NCBI RefSeq assembly: GCF_040183065.1
Contig: NC_091133.1
Location: 136,582,306-136,646,305, forward strand
Direction: 5' to 3'
DNA: 64,000 bases
Origin: Periplaneta americana
Lineage: Eukaryota; Arthropoda; Insecta; Blattodea; Blattidae
Each line of letters begins with the position of its first letter. Position 1 is the first letter of the stretch. The position numbers and the translations under genes were made by a program. The notes beneath the pieces are model-generated. The model saw only the letters and a list, made by a program, of their open reading frames with translations. It was not told the origin of the DNA and ran no database searches. Positions 34,172-46,374 of the stretch are shown one piece after another.

Positions 34172-34613
34172 GAGTCACATTGAAGTAGTTGTTTACCAAC
34201 AGCCAAAAATGTATTTAAAAATAGACTTAAGGACTTTACTAATAGACGGTAATTATACACAGTATTTAAAGGAGTAAATGATATGTTGTTATTGAAGTGT
34301 TGTATCAGTGAAGAATTATGTTGTGTCAGTGAAGTGTGTTGTGTTATAGTTTATAGTGGCAGTGCAAAGTATTTGAACAGTGAAATGTTTTTGAAGTGTT
34401 AGTGAAATCAGAATAGAATCAGTGAAATATGTCGTAGTTTCAGTGCAGTGAGTGAGTTGACAGCGAAATGAGTGTAATGTTGAAAGGTACTTGTGCAGAT
34501 ATGAACATATCATACTCGTGGGTTTTAGTGCGAACTTAGGTTTAAGATACAAATTAGATTTACTTTAAATGTTATTTTAAGCGGTCGTGCTTCATTTCAT
34601 TTAGGATGTTTCC

Positions 34614-34671
<58 letters not shown>

Positions 34672-34868
34672 AATTATTGTTAGTATTAATTATTAGTATT
34701 ATTAATTGTATTTTTTATTAATTGTGTTTATTATTGTCATTATTGAGTGTAATTAGTTACCACTGCCACCGGGTATATACCCATTGCAATGTACATACAT
34801 ACATACATACATACATACATACATACATACATACATACATACATACATACATACATACATACATACCG
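34172..34868 (+). mobile_element. LINE 3' UTR copy B, with two internal microsatellites
   Basis: It starts slightly upstream of copy A's truncation, at the equivalent of the last ORF codons (TTTACCAACAGCCAAAAATG), and then follows the same order: ATAGACGGTAATTATACACA, the AGTGAA-rich block, (TTA)n at 34615-34671, the GGGTATATACCCATTGCA block and (TACA)n at 34793-34866. Both microsatellites are longer or shorter than in A and C. Confidence 0.85.
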
Positions 34869-35835
34869 GTAAGTCTAAGAGGGACTCTAATTTTACTGAA
34901 GACATTCGAAATATTTCATTATATTAAAAAACGTCATGCACGCCAAGATAACCTCTCTTTGAAAGCTAATATACGTCAATGTATTTGCCCATCCACAATA
35001 AAATCTATTTCACTGTCACTATTAATAGACAGATTCAGGTTTTAGTACACAGAGGTAACAAAAGATATGGATTCCAATTAATTCTTCACGATTTAATAAT
35101 CCGTTAGGCAGAATTGTGATCAACTCTACGTGCCTCCAATAATCTGTAAAAAAATTATAATATCTACAAGTAGGCCAGTTTGTACTCTACCTGTGTTTAC
35201 AAGAAACAGAATCTGATTTTTTACTTGCTGGTAACAATCGCATTTTCTACAAATTCACTTACAAGTGACTTATAAAACAGAAATATTAATTCATTATAGA
35301 AAACGTTACTTGTAGGTTGTAGTCTTGTACCATTATGAAATAGGTCACTGGTGTTTCAACACAAACTGATGACAATATTGAACAGGCATTTACCAGAATT
35401 CCTAGGAAATCAATACCATGGTCAAGTGTGGAACTGAGTATAACTAGATCAACTGCACAAAGGTAAGGCACAAGAAAATGAAGCTGTGTGCTAATTCGTT
35501 TAAGTATTTAAGCCTGATCGTGAGTCGTAACGTGAGAAATCTGACCGTATCGATGAAGAAGGTCAATTCTTGCGCCATGTTATTTTCAGTATTAAAGTGA
35601 CATTGTATCAGTCAGGAAAACTTAAAATTCGATTTCCTAATACGAGGATCCGAAAACTCGCGCACTTTTACCGATCATTTACTTCAAAGCCCTAAAATTA
35701 ATAATCATGTATACATTCTTACAGTCAAGTAATTCGACCATTTCTATTCCGAGAAGATACTGTGAAGACTTGTTACAAGATGAGAAGATGAATCTAATTC
35801 ATGAGATCAGAATACGCAACAATGACCTAAAGTCT
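34869..35835. other. Unassigned stretch
   Basis: No gene recognised. Confidence 0.35.
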
Positions 35836-35950
35836 GAAGAAGAAGAAGAAGAAGAAGAAGAAGAAGAAGAATGATGATGAAGATGATGATGATGATGATG
35901 ATGATGATGAAGATGATGATGATGATGATGATGATGATGAAGAAGAAGAC
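35836..35950. repeat. (GAA)n/(GAT)n compound microsatellite
   Basis: A run of about 11 GAA units, two blocks of GAT units joined by GAAGAT, then a few GAA. Purine-rich on the plus strand. Confidence 0.96.
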
Positions 35951-36009
35951 GATATTACAAACTCACGTAATCGAGTTATAGCTTAGAAGTCTGTACGTTC
36001 CTCCTTGGT

Positions 36010-36720
36010 GCTTAAGGGGGATGGAGTGATAAAAGTGTGGCAAAAGACATAGAAACAATAAAGTGAGTGTTCAAGGAGTAAGAGTAATTAGCAAAACAAT
36101 CGGTGAGAGAATGTATAAGCGAATAAGTGAATTAGTGTCCAGAGAAACAAGAGTTGATAAAGGTAGTGACTAGAGAAAATTAGAAGTGTTTGTTAATAGT
36201 AATTGGTAGTGAAATGTTACTAATATTGGAGTGTCGACTGAGTTAGCGTACAATCAGAGAAATTGAAATGATAGGAAGACAGCGAGTATTTTAATGTAAG
36301 TTTACAAATGAATGTTGAGTTGACTTACAAAAATAGTGGCAAACGGAAAATTTATCGGGGTGAGAGGGAACAGTTTAACAAAATAAACATGTGATTCAGT
36401 GTTTAATGGAGAAATAGGGGCTAAGAGTGATGACAGAAGTGAGGAGAGGTAGAACTGATTGTAAATTAGTGATGAAAGTGAATGAGTAGGATTAAATAGT
36501 GTTAGTAAAAGTTAGTTCAAAATTAGGGAAATTTTATACGATAGGAAGTACTTCAAATGTACAGTAAGTAAACAATAAAAGTGGTGAGGTGTTCATTAGA
36601 AAGAAGGGAAAATTTTAAGGGGAGAGGTTAGGAAGCAAATTGAGAGTATGTATTATAGTAATAGAGGTAACAAAGGTAAAAGAAGATGACTGCACATGTC
36701 AATGAAAGTTTATTGTAATT
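36010..36720. other. Purine-skewed low-complexity stretch
   Basis: About 700 bases are visibly dominated by A and G, with few C, and recurrent AGTGA, AGAG and TAGTG words. No frame is open for long and no microsatellite period is evident. It may be a LINE UTR similar in texture to the AGTGAA-rich block of copies A-C, but no direct match was found. Confidence 0.5.
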
Positions 36721-39110
36721 AGAAGGTAATGGGGAGCACGAATACAGAGATGTGGTGGCGACCTTTACCAAATAAGAGTTGTAGAAATAAAAATAAATAT
36801 ATCAAATATGTTCCTCCTTAACTTGAAGAAATGGAACGATACAGAAAGGGGGGGGGCACAACCACCACACTGTAGCATTACATATATGCATAAATTCCTA
36901 GATGAAGAGTTCCCTGCCCAATGGATAGGTCGAAATAGCCCCATACCATTTCCCTGACATCGTACAACATATTTCTTCTTGTGAGGATAAGTGAAGGGCC
37001 GAAAATATGACACGAATTAACTCAAAATAAGAATCAGGTATTCAGCGACTCACGTGATTTACAGCCTTGACACTCTTCAAGCTGCTGGGGGCGCTCATAT
37101 AAACTGTGGAATCCTTAATAAACATTTTCTGAGTTGTTGTATACGTGGTAGCCAACAGATTTCTGATACCATTACAAGTGGAAAATGTCTTACATTACAA
37201 AATCAGGTGGATAATTTTATAGCACGGTGCATTTTAACTACGGCACTTTGAACTGCAGAGGAATTTCAACGTGGGCCACAATTTCTCAAGGAGTTCTCGT
37301 TGAGGGTCAGGGTACTTTTCCGTGTTCCCCACGTTCATCTCCATCCTAGAAGCCACGCTAGAAGTTTTGTCGGTTTTTAAACTCCATTATCCTCGGCCGA
37401 TTTCAGCCACCACTGTCACCACACTTAATTTCGGTAGTGTAGTGGCAATCACACTAGCTGGAGGATCCCAAATCCGCAGAGGGTGGTGGATTGTGAAGGA
37501 CGACAGATCCTCGGTATTGGTTTTCAAGGGTGGAAATAAACCTCGAAGACCGTGTCGTAGATTTAGGTGACGTAAAAGAACTTCATGACCACTAGTCGAG
37601 ATTTGCGGGTAGTAAAATAGGCCCACTGCAGTAGGCTGGAATTACAAGAGTTTATAGCTAATGATGGAGTTCCTAAACCACAAACCAGAGGTCGAAGTGT
37701 TGTCACCTACATCACGCCTCTTCTCTCTATCCACTTCTCTAGTTAGCTTCATGGCATGTGTTGCGTTAGCACGGAGCCAACTTTCCCGCTCTGTTGTGTG
37801 TTTTTCTACAGTGCGCTATCTTCGCTTTGCAGACGGACGCAATCCGGCTCAACAATGCAATTCAAATGATGTTAAGTTGGCTAGCTAGACAACAAGAAGG
37901 CTTTTCTGGGAAGATGAAACCGGTTGAGTTTCCACGAAATTTTCCTTCGATAAAGAAAAGGGAATTTGGAACCACACGGAGAAAATTGTTTGTAATCCTC
38001 TAGCGAAGGAGGTAGTTAATCAGGGTGAGATGAAGAATTGGCTACACGGCACAGGAGACGAACGCCGTTCAATTCCAAAGGAAAGACTTCAACTTGTAGA
38101 TAAACCCTAGAGATTTACAGAAATACCAGGACCCATCTGGGTGTGTAAATAGCTGCCTTGTATCGTCTATACTGCCACAGTTTATCTAGTCTCTCAATGA
38201 AATGAAGTCACAGTTGCAGGTTTAAGATGGATCAGGTTCCACCGCAGTAAGGAAATGGACCATCAAATGCGACACGTGACTTGTAAATTCCTGGATTACA
38301 TTAATGACTTGTTTTATTCAATCTGCCTTCAATTTTACTTACTTTATTTTACTTTATTTCATTTTACTTATTTGGTATTTATTCAGTATTCATTCATTTA
38401 CTTTTTTATTTACTTAATTAAATTATCTTAACATGATCATTTTGATCCTTAGTTCTAATGCGAATCTTCATTCATCTTCACTCATTCGATTTTGTACTGA
38501 ACTCTTCAACTTCAAATTAATTTCCTTTTTTCTAATAATTCATTGACTCAGTCACCCCATCTCACATTAACATTTTACTTTAACCCTTGGGTACATGCAA
38601 GGATTTTTATAAGGTACACGTACCAAATAACGCCACCTTAACACTTCAGTCACTTTTGCTCTGGAAATAAGTTACGTACAAACACGAAAATTATTAAATA
38701 GAAACTGTAATCTTATCTTTACAAAATAGCACAATGAAAATGGAAAATAAAAATATATAGTTTAATATAGTTATTATTTTCTCAACACACAAAATAAAAT
38801 ATTGTCTCTTACCTTGATATAAGAACAGCCATTCACTATCAACACACAACAGGAAAATGATGGAATATAATGTCACTCGTAAATGTCAGCGGACAGCTAG
38901 TAACTCATTTCATGACTAGATTGCAAGCGAATGCAGGCTACAGTAGTGCACTACCGAAAACTTGTGTCGTTAACAAATTTTAATAGGGTGGCGTTAAAGG
39001 TATACCTGGCGTTATTTGGCTCAGGGACCTTACACTGTTACATATGATGGGTCTCTCGGACCCATATTGCATTAACATTGAGATTGCTGTTCTAAAATTT
39101 TTATAGCTAC
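36721..39110. other. Unassigned 2.4 kb, no supported gene
   Basis: Several 65-82 codon frames (36765-37013 minus, 37322-37570 plus, 37661-37888 plus, 37794-38003 plus) lack recognisable motifs. GC rises around 37060-38200, so unidentified exonic or old repeat sequence is possible. From 38320 to 38600 the plus strand is a T-rich TTTAC/TTTAT low-complexity run. Confidence 0.35.
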
Positions 39111-40675
39111 TTGTTTTGGAAGTCCACACCTGTGAAGTCACGGTTAGCCAATATGTCAGGCGTATACAAAGGTGTCAGAACGAGAATTGAACAAAGGCAA
39201 AGAACTGCAAAATATGTACTTTGTGCAGCGCATAATTTAAATCTAGTACTTGACGATGCTGCCTGTGGAATTCAAGAAATTAGGCCCTTTTATGACACAG
39301 TGGAAATGTATCTTTTCTTCAGTCATAGTATTAAAAGATGGGAACATTTGGTATCTTTTTATACCTTAAAAAACCTTTGCCCAACATATTGGTCTTCGAG
39401 ATACCAGTCTGTTAAAGTCCTGCGTTATGCTTATGTCGATGTAGTTAAGGCTCCGTCAAAATTAATATTGATATCTACACAATAAAAAGGAACAAGCTGT
39501 TGTTCTGAAAAACCAATTAGAGAAATTTCAATTCATTTTTCAAATAGTGTTGCAATCAAAGATTCTAGAATGTACTAACTAGCATCCATTAGATGCTTTA
39601 AGGTTGTGCTAAGAGATGGAGTTACTTGTCATCAATGTGACGCTGAAACGTGTGTTCAGGTTACTGCCCAGCGACAGTCCTGATGTATTTTTATATTGTG
39701 ATGATTGGTTAATTAATATTAACCCGGCACACTCACAATCACACTCACATTCATACAAATTTCCAGACTCTAGACACCCAGGGGATTCTTCTTCTTCAAG
39801 AAAAATTCACCGAGAGCCGAGCCCGGGATTCGAACCCGGGACCCCCTGATCTGGAAGCCAGCATGCTGACCAACAGACCACGGAGGCAGTCTAGCATCAC
39901 AAATTATGCAATCTGAAAATGTAGAGCTTGATAAAGCGTGTTCTCTTATTCAGAATAAAGCCGATAATTTATCTTGTTACCGAAATAATTTTGAAGAAGC
40001 AATGTCATCAGCTACATCTTTGGCAAAGAGCTGGGACATTCCACCACAATTTGAAAATAAAAGAATTCGGAAAGTAAAAAAAAAAAACATTTTGATGAAT
40101 TGTGTCAGGACGAGCGGCTAGTAGATCCAAAGATATATTTCAGAATCACTGTTTTCAATGGTTGTTTGGACATTATTGTAGCCCAATTAAGAAACAGATT
40201 TGAGAATATGCATAATGTTAACCATTTCTTCAAAATTATTTCCCCAAAACTTCTAAATTCTGCTTCCGACGAAGAGATTCACAATGCAGCAGTGGTTCTT
40301 CAAATGAATATGAGGAAGATTTATCCAGTGAATTCCCAGATCAGGCAATAGGTTGCAGAAATACTCTGAAAAAAGAAATAGTCTCATTAACCTCTGTATC
40401 TGAATTAACAATTCAATCGTAGCTGCTAGCGTTCCAGACTTATGCACGGCATTTTACCTATTTCTAACTATTCCGGTTACTGTTTCTTCGGCCGAACGGT
40501 CATTTTGAAGCTAAAACTTATAAAGAACTATCTGCAGAATTCTATGACCCAAGACAGACTTAGCGAATTCAGCCTCCTCAGTATCGATTGTGAAAGGGCT
40601 AGATCCATTGATGTCAGTGAAATCACCAATACCTTCGCATCACCTAAAGCACGCCGCAAGGTCCAGTTTCACTAG
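39111..40675 (+). pseudogene. hAT-family (ZMYM1-like) transposase remnant
   Basis: The plus-strand pieces follow the order of a hAT transposase of the kind often annotated as zinc finger MYM-type 1-like. First comes NMSGVYKGVRTRI and CAAHNLNLVLDDAACGIQE, then FFSHSIKRWEHLVSF and CPTYWSSRYQSV. After a SINE insertion come MQSENVELDKACSLIQNKAD, SATSLAKSWDIPPQFE and ASDEEIHNAAV. The C-terminal dimerisation block is FLTIPVTVSSAERS-like, here in broken frames (ISNYSGYCFFGRTV), then LKLIKNYLQNSMTQDRLS. The N-terminus is missing, and at least three frameshifts or stops are present. Sequence to about 41042, ending in ACGCCCGTG, may hold the right terminal repeat. Confidence 0.85.
39587..39890 (-). mobile_element. 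tRNA-derived SINE inserted in the hAT remnant
   Basis: Reverse-complemented, the head reads TGGTCTGTTGGTCAGCATGC, then GGGTTCGAATCCCGG. It belongs to the family of the 18910-19135 copy. CTAGCATC at 39579-39586 is repeated at 39891-39898 as a likely 8 bp target duplication. The transposase reading resumes directly after the second repeat. Confidence 0.8.
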
Positions 40676-42419
40676 AGTTCAATGTGAGTACAGTGAAGTT
40701 TTATAAGTACAACAAGCAGCAGACAGAAGTATATCCCTATTGATAGGCCTACTCGCTTACTTAATTTCAATCAATATAGTATACATTATATGCTTTTTAA
40801 TAAAATGTATTAATAATTGTTGTTATTTTAATAATCTTACAATAATGAACGATTAATCCCTTTGTTCTTATAATGTGGAAATACATTGCATTAAAGTTGA
40901 ACTTCTATCTGCTGTAATTATGTTTATGCTATTGCTAGTTATTGATAGGTTATACATTTGGGTGCACCGATACATTTTATTTTAGGGGGCCCGAAATTTT
41001 ATTTTTGCAGGCGGGTCCGTATCACATTCGTTACGCCCGTGTCTCAAGGTAATACGGCCACCTTAATTTCAATTAATTATTTCATGACTGTGGTATTCCC
41101 TAAATAAAAAGTTCGTGTGTTTTCAAGAACATTGATTCTTTATGCACAGAAATAAAAATAATCCAAGACTTTTCTTTAAACCAAAGTGCTTTGTGTTTTA
41201 CGTTTTGAAAAATCTTACATTGTGCAGGTAATAAGTATGCCTAAGTATATGAAGATATTATGGCCAGAAGAAAGAAAATTCATTATTTTGGAAAGACAAA
41301 CATTTATTGGCGATTAATGAAGATTGGATTGAAAATAATGGTTCTTGGCTTCAAAAAAATATTCCCACAAATAATTTGTGACTAGGTGTATAAATCATTA
41401 CAATTTGAAAAAAAAAAAGACAAAGTTAACAAACAAAAAATTAAAAACAAATATCAATGGGTATAATTATGTGTGACAAATAAACAAGTCTTTTGTGAGT
41501 CCAACACATTCCTCATGCATGTACGTACACATGCAAATTGCACATATTTGCATATCTATGTGGTCATATTACCTGCATCCAGCACCTCTCGAAAAATCAG
41601 TTATTTTTCAGTTCAATATGAATGCATTTTAAATAAGCATTGGATGTCTGCAACGAGTATTGAACAAGTTATAAAAAGAAACTATAATTACCAATTGTTG
41701 AAAGGATATACAAGACAAGCTTACCAACAGCAATATTATAACACCGTCATAATCCGTTGCCACAAATCAAATAAAGAAGGCCTGTGGAAGCAGTTTTGCT
41801 ATTATCCACTAATGTCGCTGATTATGTGCACTTCCTAACACGAGGTTCGACATACTGGCACTAATGTTTGGTTATGATATCAATTAGCTATAGATCAGTA
41901 ATGTGGCCATATTATCTGCATGACCATATTTGCATCACATACCCTACCTACCCAATGTTCAGGGACACGAAATTGCCTATCTTGGCAATATGAAATTATG
42001 AGGGTGTGTCACTGAAGAGGGTAAAATTAAATGTTTGACATTTTATACAACGCAGGGTCCTAAAAATATGCGTCAGAGTTTGAGGAATTCAAATATGCCA
42101 CTACTTTTTAGATTGGACAATGACGAGCTTGGTAGATTTACGTTAGATTAAAAATCAGTTAATTAGCTCTCAGTGAAAAAAAAATACCTGCAGAAATGAA
42201 AAAAGTCGATTAATATTTTATTTTGTGAACATAATCAATCTTGTCATTATTATAAGTAAATGTTACAGTAAAACAGTACTGAAGGTAAAAGCTATAAACA
42301 GCACAATCTACCCTCTGAAAAAGGCAAAAAATATTTAAAAATTAAATATTAGTTTTTGTACATAAGTATATCATAATCATATCATAGTTACTAATTATCC
42401 AAAAAGTAAAATTCGAAAG
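40676..42419. other. Flank of the hAT remnant, then unassigned sequence
   Basis: 40676-41042 is probably the 3' non-coding part of the hAT element. Beyond it no gene is recognised. The plus frame 41473-41838 (121 codons) has no family resemblance and unusual composition, so I do not call it. Confidence 0.35.
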
Positions 42420-42421
42420 TA

Positions 42422-42661
42422 ATTCTGTGGTGTTTGGGTAAAGGGAGATAAGTCATAAAAATGAGTTCGGAGATAAATGAAAATTAAACTTGGAACCCTT
42501 ATTACAAATAATTTTCTACACAAATAAAACACATCAACTGCTTGTATTCTTTGATTTTTACACACCCACTTGTATAATTTAACTTGTGTGTTCATCTAAG
42601 GAACGAAATTCCATCTGGACAAAAAAATGACTTATACCCCTTTACCCGAACACCACAGAAT
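42422..42661. mobile_element. 240 bp MITE with 35 bp TIRs flanked by TA
   Basis: The left arm reads ATTCTGTGGTGTTTGGGTAA. The right arm, reverse-complemented, reads ATTCTGTGGTGTTCGGGTAA. Pairing continues to AGTCAT. TA lies outside each end (42420-42421, 42662-42663). The interior is AT-rich and non-coding. TA suggests a Tc1/mariner-derived MITE. Confidence 0.85.
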
Positions 42662-42663
42662 TA

Positions 42664-43572
42664 TTGCAGTCAATAAAATATTTAAACAACAGGTTTTATG
42701 AAGTCTTGCTTTGATTCATTTTTGGCCATCAACCGGCGACTTTCTCCTTGACTTCTGATGTGGCCCTCACGTTTCTCAAGAGTATACTGTATGCTCTGCA
42801 TGTTGCATCTCTGACTTATTTTAGACCTCGGATATTCAGGTTAGTTTAGCATAGGTTGAAACATACGTTCTTTAATGCACCTAGTTTTAGGCAATATCAT
42901 CGCACGGGAGTTTCTCGTGTTGCATGCATTTAGGGTATTTGACATAAAATTGTTGCAACCAATCCTATTCGAGCCTAAAAATCCGAAGTCTACGAGTTAT
43001 TTCACACATCTCTCTGTAGACTGATCAAAAAATCATGTCTTACATAAGGAACTACGTCTCAAGAACTGTTGAAGTTAGACAGCTCATTACATAGTTCATG
43101 AACACATAGGCTAACTTTTCTTTATGCTGAAACAGTAGTTCTTCTTTAACTTATTTCCTTATTGTTAAATAATTGTTCCTCCATTCGTCTCCAGAAAAAC
43201 TAAAAGTTAACAGTGATAGTCTATAGGCTAATTTGACTATTGGCCTAGTCACATGTGATATACAATTTTAAAGAGGAATCAAAAAGTAGATTGAAAAAAT
43301 TAAAAGATTAATAATTTTGCGCCCAAAACACGTATATTTATGAAGAATAAGAGTTAAAATTAAAACTTGTATACCCTTCTCAGAAAAATAAATAAATAAA
43401 ATGGATACAATTTGAGGATCGGCAGTCAGATATGATACACCACTTTAAAGAAGGAAAACCAAATAACATATTTCAAAAATAAAATCTAAATAAAAATTTT
43501 CACCCAAAGTCCAATTCCGTTCCCCTCAAATTAATAATATAAGACAATTAAGAAGGATTTAACAAGTAGGCA

Positions 43573-43603
<31 letters not shown>

Positions 43604-44356
43604 TTATTAGTCCTGAATTTTGGCTACGGACCCAGTAGTCTGCAAGTCACGCTCCTTGTCTTGTTTTTGGTCGTAACCTCACAAGAGCTGATGATATGAT
43701 GTTAGTTCTTTACGCTCAGGCTGCAAGTTCCTAGGTGTAGCGCATGTTCGTGCATATTCCTTAACAACGTTTATTTTAAATTTTGTTGTGAAATTAGCCG
43801 CAAGAGATGGTCGCCATACAGCAGCAACTGCACGACAGTCAAACTTCAGGGTTTGGTTTATAGTCCCTACAGTTCCAATCCATCATCCCCCACGCCGAGC
43901 AACCCCTTCCCATTCCTACTTCCCCATGGATAAAACACGCTTTTATGGAGGAAAGAGCTTATCTCGCGAGCCGGGCCGGGCCCTGCGGCCCTACAAGCCC
44001 CTCGATACAGCCCTACAGTACTGCAGAAAAATAGCCGCTGTCGGTGACGTGAAAACGGGTGTTATAGGATAATTCTTGTGGGTTCATAGTTTGTAATTCG
44101 AGACCAATGTCAATGCATTTTCTCTTTGGTAATACAGTAGTTCCGAGTAGAGATGGTAAAAGTTGTTATTTTCTCGTAACAGTTCCAACTGTACCAGTTC
44201 CTTGCAAATATTAGGTTCCAAATAAGAGTTCCGAAATAACTATACCATATACACACGTGCATAGTGGTATTTTGTAACATGGACAGAAGACTAGTATTTT
44301 GGAACATGCAGCTACAACTACAGTAGTATGTAATGTAGCAGTGATATTTTGGACGC
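42664..44356. other. Unassigned stretch with a (TTA)n tract
   Basis: A (TTA)n tract lies at 43572-43605. The GC-rich frame 43788-44072 (94 codons, with Arg/Pro-rich sequence) has no recognised family. It might be an old SINE-like body, as no pol III boxes were found. Confidence 0.35.
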
Positions 44357-44359
44357 TAA

Positions 44360-44549
44360 GGGCCATATTCATAGACATTCTTAGCGCGGGCTTCCGGTGG
44401 ATGATCAGCAAACTAACGTTTTTCGTATTCATAAACCAGTGTTAGCGATGTGTTACGATATGAATCCTGTACAAGTAATCATTCGATAGCCGGGGTTAGT
44501 TTAGCACGCTCGTAGCGCGGGCTAGCGAAATGTCTATGCATAGCACCCC
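44360..44549. mobile_element. 190 bp MITE, TAA-flanked (PIF/Harbinger-like)
   Basis: The left end is GGGCCATATTCATAGACATT. The right end, reverse-complemented, is GGGGTGCTATGCATAGACAT. Both are followed inward by TAGC/GCGCGGGC words. TAA is present outside each end (44357-44359 and 44550-44552). TAA duplication with GGG ends fits PIF/Harbinger MITEs (inference). The interior is imperfectly self-complementary. Confidence 0.72.
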
Positions 44550-44800
44550 TAAATGACTATAGCCCGACCACTGACATTAAAACCTGCGCCGCAGAGCAGT
44601 GTTCGTTGGTGCGCAGGTTGTCATAGTGGGGGATGTGCTGTGTTGTAGAAGCGCTCCCTGATCGACGTCTCGCAGCGAGTACGTTCTAAACTATTCGAAA
44701 CAGCACTCGTGTCCGCGTCCAAGCTTTCACTTTTCAATCAATTATTAATATTCCATTTCGACGTATTGTGTATAGTTAAAACAGATTGTAATTTATAATA

Positions 44801-45300
44801 ATGGAAGGGAAACCAAATGTGCGCGGCAGGCTTTTGAAAAGTGACGCGTGTAAAATTATTTATAACTTTGCGAAGTATTTATTTTTTTTTTATTTTAGTA
44901 GGTTATTTTACGACGCTTTATCAACAGCTTAGGTTATTTAGCGTCTGAATGAGATGAAGGTGATAATGCCGGTGAAATGAGTCCGGGGTCCAGCACCGAA
45001 AGTTACCCAGCATTTGCTCATCTTGGGTTGAGGGAAAACCCCGGAAAAAACCTCAACCAGGTAACTTGCTCCAACCGGGAATCGAACCCGGGCCACCTGG
45101 TTTCGCGGCCAGACGCGCTGACCGTTACTCCACAGGTGTGGGCGAAATATTTAAAAGAGAAAAAAAATGAATTTAAGTTGAAATATAATGTTGTCACACG
45201 AACAAGGAAGCTACGGGAGTTTAGGCCAGCTTGATAAAAAACGTTTTGAAGGAAGTGGCAGTGTCATTGTCTACCACACTTGAAGTCCGACTAGTGTAAC
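44801..45300 (+). pseudogene. Transposase N-terminus split by a SINE
   Basis: ATG at 44801 opens MEGKPNVRGRLLKSDACKII, then YNFAKYL, which continues after the SINE as AKYLKEKKNEFKLKYNVVTR. This is like the N-terminal helix-turn-helix part of insect transposases with an IS630/Tc1-type DDE domain. A frameshift near 45207 moves the reading to EATGV, then a stop, then IKNVLKE, the expected recognition-helix segment. Nothing of the catalytic domain is present. The family assignment is from memory of related insect ORFs and is tentative. The N-terminal coding status is supported by the reading frame being coherent on both sides of the SINE. Confidence 0.6.
44882..45141 (-). mobile_element. tRNA-derived SINE with 12 bp target duplication
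   Basis: Reverse-complemented, the head is GTGGAGTAACGGTCAGCGCG (A box), then GGGTTCGATTCCCGG (B box). An A-rich tail (T-run 44882-44891 on plus) ends the element. GCGAAGTATTTA at 44870-44881 and GCGAAATATTTA at 45142-45153 flank it, one mismatch in 12. Confidence 0.92.
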
Positions 45301-46374
45301 CCGGCCTAGCGAGCTGCTCGTATAGTGATGACGTCTCCCCCTCCATGGCCACGTGAGAATTGGAAAAGTCGAAGGTCTTTTTGTAGTTGGTCGAGCTATA
45401 CATACTTCCCTTTATGCCATGTGATGCAGTATGATGTCGTAATGAGCTGAGGTGTGAATTCGTGGAAAAGAAACATTTTCTACTATCAAACGCAATTCGT
45501 AGATCCGGTTTGTTCGAAGCAGCAAATTTAATGTAACTTTAAATTACTTGTAAATTGATCATGAAATAGAGTGGATTCGAATGATAAATAAACTTTAACC
45601 TATTCTTTCTCTTCTGCCCAGCTCAAGTTCACAATATTTAACTTCTCGAGAAATTAGTAATAAAAAATCTATAATCATTTCGGCCGTGCTAAAATGCATA
45701 ATACCGTCATGATGAGTAATAAACTCATTGTACTGAAGTAGGAAAATCAAAAACGTTTGTATTTTTGTAAATAAGAAATATTTAACATTCTCTGCTGTCT
45801 CACAATACAATCATGTTTGAACAGAATTTAGTTTCATTTCAAGAATTAGTAATGAAACTAAAAATGGAAAACATTTGTACATAAAACTTAACCTATATAT
45901 TTTCATCTCCCTTGATAAAATTCAGAATAAATTTACTATACTCTAACCCATACATTATGTTAATAATTGTTTGATAGAATCCTATAGGCTAATCAGTAAC
46001 ATCAGTTTCAAGATAATTTTTTACATATTTTCAAAGAAGTTCACGTATCTCTACTATTTATCTTTTACTTTAGTAGCTAACATTTCTTTCAGTGTGACGA
46101 AAAGATTCTCACTTCTGTTTCCAATAGTGCAAAACATGTTACGTTCTGTGGAACAGGCGTTGTCATAATGTAGTTTTAAAGTGAAACGAATATTTTGTTA
46201 CAGCAAGTATTTTGTACTAGCTCAGAACAACATTGGAACTATTTTTGTGCGAGATCGTGCGTATTTGCTTGGTTTCCGCACAAAACCAATCCGCGGAAAG
46301 TGTGAAATTCCACATTCAGTATTCCCAACCTAACACACATAGCAATTTCCCTCTTCTTACCGCTTAAGTGTCAT
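45301..46374. other. Unassigned stretch
   Basis: Short frames at 45595-45810 (minus) and 45971-46168 (plus) have no recognised family. No repeat structure was seen. Confidence 0.35.

Noticed and set aside
34172..34868. CRISPR-like periodic array from the regular microsatellite units
   Set aside because: Repeats are contiguous tetranucleotides and trinucleotides without spacers, in a eukaryotic LINE context.
34722..35045. Frame with repeated Thr-Tyr-Ile-His
   Set aside because: It is a translation of the (TACA)n tract in LINE copy B.
41473..41838. 121-codon plus frame as a host gene
   Set aside because: No motif, no homolog that I recognise, AT-rich composition and no neighbouring exon signals.
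43788..44072. GC-rich 94-codon frame as an exon
   Set aside because: GC-rich repeats in this window often give open frames on several strands, and no family resemblance was seen.
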